From positions 61,606,621 through 61,670,620 of the forward strand of contig CM040421.1 of NCBI GenBank assembly GCA_022702705.1: a stretch of DNA of 64,000 bases. Reading direction: 5' to 3'. The position numbers were made by a program, and so were the translations under genes. The first letter of the stretch is position 1. Each line of letters begins with the position of its first letter. The DNA is from Papilionanthe hookeriana x Papilionanthe teres (Eukaryota; Streptophyta; Magnoliopsida; Asparagales; Orchidaceae). The notes under the pieces are model-generated. The model worked only from the letters and a program-made list of their open reading frames with translations. It was not told the DNA's origin and searched no databases. Positions 57,658 through 64,000 of the stretch are shown piece after piece.

Positions 57658-58110
57658 AAGTCTCAATGGAAAGCTAGTAATGAACATGATCCTTAATATA
57701 AAGACTCTATGAGAGTAAACAATTGATAGGTCTCCACAAAAAAAAAAAAAAAAATTTTATAAGCCTCAGGAGATACAGATACATCAAGGACCTAAGATGG
57801 ATACAAGCTTTAGAAGACATTTGTACATTAAAGTCCTAAGATAGTGACATGCCTTAGAAGACATAGATACATCAAAAACCTTAGAAGACTATATGTTTTA
57901 AAGGAGACAAATACATAAAAAATTTTAGAAGGCTATGAGCCTCAGAAGGCACCAATGTATTTCAATCTCTCGAAAGGCATAAGCCTAAGAAGGCACAAGC
58001 CTCAAAAACTATAAGCTTAAGAAGGCTAAACCTCAGAAGGCACGGGCCTCAAAAGGTACATGATTCTTTTCTATACAGGGTGCATGCTAACTTTAGTTGC
58101 ATATTTTTAC
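57658..58110. repeat. Short degenerate tandem repeats
   Basis: Variants of 'cctcagaaggcac aag' and 'cttagaagacat' recur every about 15-35 bp. No gene; probably part of the old T0 element. Confidence 0.5.
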
Positions 58111-58484
58111 ATAATTAAAAACCAAAGAATTCTAAAAGGCATAATCCTCAAAAGAGTTTAATACCAGTTTGTAACCCTGAAGTTAAATAACAATAGACCA
58201 GAAGTTGGGCAACAACATCAAGAAATGGGGCAACCAAAACTCAAAAGGAAAGACAAGATTAGCTTCAAAAGCAACATAAAAATATCCTTTCATTAAACAA
58301 AAAAGAATTAAACCTAACATGTTCAAAGCTGTATGAACAAATGCAATATCATAATATCGAGCGATAGAAAGATGTATATAGAAGAACATTATCGTCATAT
58401 ATAAATGTTACATCATACGACTAATGTGCTACAATTATCAACACATATGTGTAAAACCTGAACATGACAGTAGAAAATAAGATA
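58111..58484 (-). other. Region downstream of the exon-like frame
   Basis: An open frame at 58398-58183 (minus) codes a hydrophobic peptide without similarity to a family I know. I see nothing firm here. Confidence 0.25.
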
Positions 58485-58888
58485 TCAATCCACTACAATG
58501 TCATCCTTATTGCCAAGAGCTCCATAACTGTTTATTCTCTCCTTCAAAAGATAGCATCCTTGCTCACAAAGCTTAATAAGTCTCCATGTTCTAATTGAGG
58601 AGTTATTATTGTTATACTTGTCAATACTATGTTTGATCGTTACTAGCTTGGTCTTCCATGCTCTCAAGAAAGCATTGGCTCATCTTTAAATAGTGCCCAC
58701 ATTATCTCCTCAAAATTCTGGTAATTCTGCTTATTCTCAGGGGGACAATATTCTCTAGATATGGGCATCTCAAAATGCAGAAGATCTCCTTTGAAATATG
58801 TACAGCAGTGTGAGAATTCAGCTATGAAAAGCATGATTGTAATGTGGTAAATCTCTTCCATAAAGCATAATTGCAATGAGAAAGGGGA
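58485..58888 (-). pseudogene. Exon-like protein fragment of unknown family
   Basis: Two overlapping frames on the minus strand. 58888-58664 contains 'SHCCTYFKGDLLHFEMP', 'CPPENKQNYQNFEEIMWALF' and ends LS-stop. 58667-58485 continues in another frame with 'RAWKTKLVTIKHSIDKY' and 'RTWRLIKLCEQGCYLL'. The composition is that of a normal cytosolic protein rather than retrotransposon, and an AG acceptor-like 'aataag' precedes it at about 58889. A one-base frameshift joins the halves. It may be the last exon of a captured or decayed host gene. I do not recognise it. Confidence 0.35.
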
Positions 58889-59560
58889 GCCTTATTGATG
58901 ACATAAAAATGGGCTGAGAGACTGCATCTTTTTTCTTATATGAGATCTATTGTTCTAAAAAATAGGCTGAAAGCCTCCTATTTTCTAGGAGCTCCATCGA
59001 TCACATAAACACGTTAGGGGACTCTACCTTTTTAATTCTAGAAGCTCCATTGATCACAAAAAAAGGTTGAGGGTCTAGTTGTCAATTTGAGTTAACAGAA
59101 TGGTTTTGGATCTAACTTAAAAATGACCCGACTTGAATAGGGTCAACTTAATCCCTAACTGAATAATAAACATGTCGAAAACCAAGACCCAAACCCTGGC
59201 TTAAACAGCTAGTCTGAACCCAACCCGAACTTTCATGCTTATTCGGGTCATGTTTAGGTTTTTTCGGTTCAACCCAAACCTGACCTGAATGATAAATGAA
59301 TCAAATTCTCTGACCCTAACTCGACTAAAAAAATATTCAGGTCAACCCTAACCAAGATTTTTCAAGTAGATTTTGAGTCATGCTGGCATGTCAGATCAAT
59401 ATTTGCACCCTTATTCGGGGGACTCCACCTCCTTCTTCCTCTTTTTAGCTTACTTATAGGCTCAAAAGGGCCAAACACAAAAAATTAAACTAAAAAAAAG
59501 GTCCAGAAATGACCAGGTGATCCACTTTTCGATATTTATACTTACAATTGTGATATAAAA
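58889..59560. other. Old non-coding DNA
   Basis: Contains two similar 'tctagaagctccat.gatcacaaa' stretches (58986-59060) and a C-rich part with 'gacccaaaccc'/'caacccgaac' (59110-59350). No gene found. Confidence 0.4.
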
Positions 59561-59584
59561 AGTTAGCAACAGCCATCAAAAACT
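59561..59584 (-). other. PBS-like remnant next to Athila-C LTR
   Basis: Minus-strand agtttttgatggctgttgc compares with agtttttggcgccgttgcc of the intact elements: same 7-base spacer, then a decayed PBS with one indel. Confidence 0.4.
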
Positions 59585-60625
59585 TGATCCGCACTGAATA
59601 TATACTGATGATTTTGTTATGGATTTTATGATTTATATTGTGGATACTACGCAAGTATACGTATCGTTATCAAGTAATATAAGGCTCTAATGGAGTCTTA
59701 GATATCGATCCCACAGGGGTTAGAAAATTTCAAAGACAAATTAAAGTAAACTTACTTACTAATCTAGTATACGAAAATTAAGAATACTTAGACTAAAATA
59801 AACTAATGCTTAAAGGTTGAATATAAGATTTCAGAAAAGTATCTTTCTCCTTGTTTTAGAGAATAAAGTGAATGAATAATTAAATAAGTTTTTAATTGTA
59901 TTGTGCCAAATAGGAGCATTCCTATTCTTTACCCTTTGGTCAAGATGCAAAGATCATTGACTAGTCTTATGTTTGAATACTGAATCTGCGGCTAGGCTGG
60001 GAGGATACCGACTGCCACTTCAGAGCTCCCACGTTCCCCTCACCTGAGGGCTAACATCTACACTTCAGCTTTCAAACAATAAGACCGAATTGAATATTTT
60101 AGTCTGTCACACTAAAATGTCCAATTCTACGCCCGATAGTTAATATTTCCCTATTTATTTGCACCCTCCTTCCAAGGCTCTTGACTTCCATGAATCTTGG
60201 ATGTAATCTTTACTATAGTTGATACTTCAACATATGTTAACAAATCAATTGGCCAGATTGAAAGTAAATTAAGATTTAAGTTAAAGATTAGCACAATTTC
60301 TATTTTCATATTTTTAGGCACAACTACTTTAATTCATCATTTCACAAAATCTCGATAACAAGGAGAAAGACTAAGGAAACTACTCAGAATGCATCGGAAA
60401 AATAACACAAAGCATGGATTTCATTAAAGTTAACAAACAAATAACAAATATACTTATCTCAATTCTTCTCCCCGACGTATTCTTGAAGTTCCTTTGACTC
60501 TTCCTTCCAGTACAGCACACCAAAACGCTAAACACTTTATCTACTCACTCAAAAGAATCTTAGATTACACTTAACTTCCACAAAAATGACACAAAACTAA
60601 CACACTTATGACTAAAATTCGTCTC

Positions 60626-60634
60626 TATTTATAG
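60626..60634 (-). promoter_or_regulatory. TATA box of Athila-C LTR
   Basis: Minus-strand CTATAAATA. Confidence 0.65.
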
Positions 60635-60710
60635 AAGCGGTCAATTCTCCAAAGGTTGCTTAAGCACCTCTTCAAACAGCTTCCAGGTTCAATAAATTTG
60701 GCTCTTTTCA

Positions 60711-60898
60711 ACTGTCTCGCCGTCGGAGACTTGATCTCGTCGTCGGTGGGCTTCTAGAAGATAGGCTAACCGCGCCGATCTGGCTGTCGGTGGGATCGAT
60801 CTCGCCGTCAGCGGGCTCCTTATAATATATTAAAAAATTTTCGGGAAAAACTCACCGTCGGCGGCCTAAGTCTCGCCGTCGGCGGAACAGTTCAATTT
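60711..60898. repeat. CGCCGTCGGCG module clusters (Athila-C LTR)
   Basis: Six versions of tctCGCCGTCGGCGg at about 60717, 60735, 60784, 60801, 60851 and 60872. CGCCG-A/T-CGGCG is itself a palindrome. They occupy the two places (sites 1 and 2) where Athila-A/B have GGCGCCTAGGCGCC. Confidence 0.8.
60752..60760 (-). promoter_or_regulatory. Heat-shock-element-like motif (Athila-C)
   Basis: TTCTAGAAG palindrome about 120 bp upstream of the TATA box. Confidence 0.4.
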
Positions 60899-61063
60899 TT
60901 ATCAAATTGAGTCCTTTTTGCTCCAAATTTACTTCTTTTGTGCTTTTTGCTTTCAATACTTATAAACCTTCATTCCTATAATAAAACAAAGAAAATACAT
61001 TTCTTTAAAGTGCAATTTCATATAATATTGGTATGAAATTCTTAATATATTTTCTAGTGATCA

Positions 61064-61080
61064 AATTCCCCCAAACTTAA
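61064..61080 (-). other. Polypurine tract of Athila-C
   Basis: Minus-strand TTAAGTTTGGGGGAATT directly before TGATCA. Confidence 0.85.
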
Positions 61081-61082
61081 CT

Positions 61083-61102
61083 ATTACTTGTCCTCAAGTA
61101 AT
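61083..61102 (-). other. Hairpin just before the PPT (Athila-C)
   Basis: ATTACTTG-TCCT-CAAGTAAT on the plus strand, perfect 8-bp stem; homologue of 39128-39147 with a compensating outer pair. Confidence 0.75.
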
Positions 61103-61474
61103 TTAGGTACTACATAAAAGTAAATGATTATTTGTAGTAAAGTTTTAATTCAGAAATACTATGAATTTGATTTAAATGAGTATTATAGTAAAGTTTAATA
61201 GAAATATTTTTTAAAATAATTAAACTAATTCTATAAATGTAAGGCTGTTTAGTTTTCAAGTTTAAGATTTCTAGTCTTCTATTTATTTCAAGAATGACTA
61301 TATTTTTTTAACACTAAATTACTTAAGATATTCAGATGATTGGAATTTCATGAAAACACTACTTAGTAAAAGACTAATCCATATATATAAGTTCGAAATG
61401 TAATTGAAGTTTATCCTTTAGGTTGATTCAAATGAAGCCAATTTTTAATAAGGCATCTCCCCAAGCTTCTCCTC

Positions 61475-61478
<4 letters not shown>

Positions 61479-61535
<57 letters not shown>
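61479..61535. repeat. (TA)n microsatellite
   Basis: About 28 perfect TA units. The open frame over it (alternating Ile-Tyr) is an artefact. Confidence 0.97.
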
Positions 61536-61537
<2 letters not shown>

Positions 61538-61987
61538 CCTTTTCTTTTCTTTCCGGATTGATTTTCAATCCTTTTTTATTTATTTTTTTAAGTGAGGATC
61601 ACTATTTTTGGTTAGCCTGTTAATAATTTTGAACTTCATTTTCTTCTTCCTAAATTTGAAACTGGAAGCATTTACTTCTCTTATATATATTTCAAAGTTT
61701 TTATTTCATTGAGTTTCAATCTTTTCTTTCTCAACTAAATACCTAAGAATTTTATGTTTGAAAATATAGTTTTCTTTACTATAAATAGTTAACTATATTC
61801 TTTTTCTCTTATACTAAATATCCTTAATCTAAAAATTAGTTAATCATTAAAAGTATTTCTTTTAACTTTCTATAATAATTAAATAAAGCAATTTTAGTTT
61901 ATTGAGTTAAAATTACTACAGAAATTCATTTTTATAATAATTTTAAAAATGTAAATTGAGAACAATTTAATAATTAAATTTGTATTT

Positions 61988-62004
61988 TTCCCTCCCCCAA
62001 ACTT
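61988..62004 (-). other. Internal PPT-like purine run (Athila-C)
   Basis: Minus-strand TTAAGTTTGGGGGAGGG, homologous in position to 38299-38316. Confidence 0.5.
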
Positions 62005-62441
62005 AATTTTTTCTATCTATCTATATAGGTTGAAAAGGAAATAAACTGTAATATTTAAATCATACCTTTGAGCTTTAGGTATTTCTTCTTTTTAAAGTTC
62101 TGCAGGCTTTTTCCATTACTTAATTAACATGTACTGTTAGTATTTTTCTATACACCAAATATTAAAGAAAGTTCTGGGTAAAGAAGTTTAATTTAATACT
62201 ACCACATTTTATACTAACATATTATACTACATCCACAAGCATTTACTAATTCAATCCAAGGTTACAAAATTGTTTGAAAACATTAAAAATTTAAAAACTA
62301 TCTAACTTTAACAACAATATTAAAACAATCTACACTACATCATAATCAAGTTCATAAACTAAAACATCAATACTAAAATGTAAAATAGCGAATAAATAAT
62401 AGCAACATTAAAATCTATAACTAAATGAATAAACAAAACAT

Positions 62442-63609
62442 CTAATCTTCTGCATCAAAGTCCCAAACTATATCATCATTTCCTTGATCAGTGGGTGGAT
62501 TAGGTTGGTAATGAGTATATCGGGGGCACTCAGGAAATACAACATCAAGCTCTCCTCTTCTGTAACGATTCTCAGCATCATAATAGGCTATCTCATACTC
62601 TGAAGGTCTCTAGAGATACTCGCTGTCATAATCATGTATTCTCTCTAAGCCTCCAATTCTCTGATCAATATGCTTTAGTTTTTCTTCTATTTTCTCAAAA
62701 CTTTTCAGCTGTAGAGTCATTTCATTCATCAAATCCTGAAGGGTAGGAGTACTATAGGGAGGAGGTTCATAACTGGTAGAGGGAATATCTCTACTCGAAG
62801 AAGGTACATAGCTCCTAGTCCTAGATCTCCATCCTTCATGGGATTCATATTTCTTAATATTAGCCAAAGAAATGGGTTTCATAGGCTCCACCCATTCCTC
62901 ATCATCTCTTGCCTCTACCCCAGATAATTGGCAGAGTGCATAGATCAGACCAGGATGTCCTAGTCCTCCTCCACTTTCACTTCTTGTGGTGGCTAATATA
63001 TTCTTATAAATTATACTTCCCACATTAATACTTCTTTGGTTCTGAATGTAGAAATTCAGAACTGCTCTATCTCTTGTTACCTCACTATGGTGGTAAGTAG
63101 GTAACAAGGTAGAACAAATAAAATAATGACAGGCTTTAGATGATGCATTCAACATAGAAAGAGGGAAGTTTACCTGTTCTCGCTGCTTCATTTTCCAAAC
63201 TCCTTTCTCGTCAGTGAGAAAGTTGATCACCTCTTTCAGTGGTCCTTCCATAGTTCCAAATGTATCATACTCACTGGTGTAGAGGTCTTGCACTTCGTAA
63301 TAAGCATTTATTCTTGCAGCACCGAATTCCACAAAAAAATTCTCTAACTTTAACCGGTGCATCTTCAGCCTGTGTTAGGTTGGCATAGAATTCTTTTACC
63401 ACTTCCACAGCGGCTCTGTTGGTTATGAAACAGAAGTTTTCCCATCCTCTTTCTTTAATTATTCACTCTACTTCACCTCCAAGACTTTTGAAAACTCGAT
63501 CCTGAATGCATTTTCTAGCTTGAATATTGTGAAAATATCTTGATTGTGTCATTGCATTCACAAAACGAGTTTCGTCGTAATCCATTTTTCTCTTTTGTCG
63601 TGGAGCCAT
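62442..63609 (-). pseudogene. Post-integrase ORF of Athila-C
   Basis: Starts MAPRQKRKM at 63609. 'RGWENFCFITNRAAVEVVKEF' in two blocks, then after a frame change near 63345 'FFVEFGAARINAYYEV', 'SEVTRDRAVLNFYIQNQRSINVGSIIY' in two blocks (63095-63005), 'GLGHPGLIYALC' (62960-62930), a helical part 'KIEEKLKHIDQRIGGLERI' (62695-62640), and after an in-frame TAG (62610) an Asp-rich tail to 62442. It is a homologue of 36760-37914. A TGA lies at about 63465. The same DEVTRDRA-type core in both elements shows long-term conservation of the protein. Confidence 0.82.
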
Positions 63610-63617
63610 TTTTCGAT

Positions 63618-63819
63618 CTGTGAAATTCACAAAAAATCTTAACTAAACTTCTAAATATTACTAAGATGGCTTCCAATAGTTACTAAAATAAATCTAAATC
63701 AAGTTTCGTGAATTTCTTCCAATTCTTTTCTTCTCATTTCAATTTTTTCCAAAATTTCTCAATGTAGAAGAAATTCATGGTGAAAATAAAACATTTTTAC
63801 ATAGGAGTGAAGCTCTTAC
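63618..63819 (-). other. Predicted 202-bp intron before the post-integrase ORF
   Basis: Strong donor CTTG|GTAAGAG at 63819 and acceptor TTTCACAG at 63618, 9 bases before the ATG. Length and place match 36560-36759 of Athila-B. Confidence 0.6.
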
Positions 63820-63963
63820 CAAGGGAAGATAAAATCCGGCGACCAAATGTGTTGAAATCGCTTCAAATCCAAGATTCCACAAGCCCTAGGTCGGTTTTTT
63901 GAAGTTTCTAGGAGGGAGACGATGAATAGTGTCGGTTGACCGGTCAAATAAAGTATATTTCGC

Positions 63964-63982
63964 GATCTCGCTGTCAGCGGAC
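63964..63982. repeat. CGCCGTCGGCG-type module before the post-integrase ORF
   Basis: gatctcgctgtcagcgg, a decayed copy of the LTR module of the same element, about 350 bp before the ORF, as the palindromes at 36355-36395 in Athila-B. Confidence 0.6.
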
Positions 63983-64000
63983 TTTTCCTAAATTTTTAAT

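Larger units (their letters stand above)
59585..61063 (-). mobile_element. LTR of Athila-C
   Basis: 1479 bp. Starts TGATCACTAG at 61063 right after the PPT and ends GCGGATCA at 59585. It shares 'attgtgccaaataggagcattcctattctttac' (two blocks near 59900), the TATA box and TTCTAGAAG with Athila-A/B. The GC-rich modules are of a different sequence type. Confidence 0.82.
61103..62441 (-). other. AT-rich 3' untranslated region of Athila-C
   Basis: No gene. Includes the (TA)n run 61479-61535 and an internal PPT-like run (61988-62004). Confidence 0.6.
59585..64000 (-). mobile_element. Athila-C: 3' part of a third Athila-like element
   Basis: Minus-strand order from the right edge: GC-rich module, intron, post-integrase ORF, AT-rich 3' UTR, PPT, LTR. 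It shares order and protein sequence with Athila-B but is clearly diverged. gag and pol would be right of the window. Confidence 0.85.

Noticed and set aside
61423..61623. Open frame with a run of alternating Ile and Tyr
   Set aside because: Translation of the (TA)n microsatellite.

Overview
This window is plant nuclear DNA made almost entirely of nested LTR retrotransposons. It is AT-rich, with plant-type Ty3/gypsy proteins, a tRNA-Asp-type primer binding site, and 5-bp target duplications at element ends. I see no tRNA, rRNA, CRISPR array, bacterial operon or intact host gene. It fits heterochromatin of a seed plant with a large genome; I cannot name the species.

Layout. (1) 1-23762 is a minus-strand Tat-lineage element (Tat-1). 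Its 3' LTR fills 1-11447 and carries an internal tandem duplication of about 5.4 kb. The internal part (11448-21400) holds a polypurine tract, an 83-bp tandem array, an AlkB-like oxygenase gene, integrase, a second RNase H, RT/RNase H, protease and gag. Its 5' LTR is cut down to 21401-23762. (2) Tat-1 lies inside a minus-strand Athila-like element (Athila-A: protease, gag, PBS and LTR, 23763-27862). (3) 27880-40961 is a full-length plus-strand Athila-like element (Athila-B) with both LTRs, PBS, PPT and target duplication CTGAC. (4) 40967-41464 and 48169-50254 are pieces of an older element (T0) with about 98-bp degenerate tandem repeats. (5) 41470-48163 (minus) and 50260-57652 (plus) are two solo LTRs of the Tat-1 LTR family, 6.7 and 7.4 kb long, each with a perfect 5-bp target duplication (GGTGT, GAGGC). 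(6) 57653-59584 is old degenerate DNA with one exon-like reading frame. (7) 59585-64000 is the 3' part of a third Athila-like element (Athila-C, minus).

The main discovery candidate is at 13587-15038 on the minus strand. Between integrase and the 3' LTR, Tat-1 carries a gene with a basic N-terminal region and a clear AlkB-family 2OG-Fe(II) oxygenase domain, most like plant ALKBH9/ALKBH10 RNA demethylases as I recall them. This copy is broken by frameshifts and stops and has lost some catalytic residues. Its position, strand and a splice-acceptor-like site just upstream suggest it was cargo of the retrotransposon, possibly expressed from a spliced subgenomic RNA. Such cargo could remove methyl marks from the element's own RNA.

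Comparison of the three Athila-like elements gives further signals. Heat-shock-element-like motifs sit upstream of the LTR TATA box. A hairpin with a covarying base pair precedes the PPT. A matching intron of about 200 bp precedes the post-integrase ORF. GC-rich palindromic modules differ in sequence between subfamilies but occupy the same sites in the LTR and before that ORF. No protein-coding frame of gag or pol is intact in any element here.
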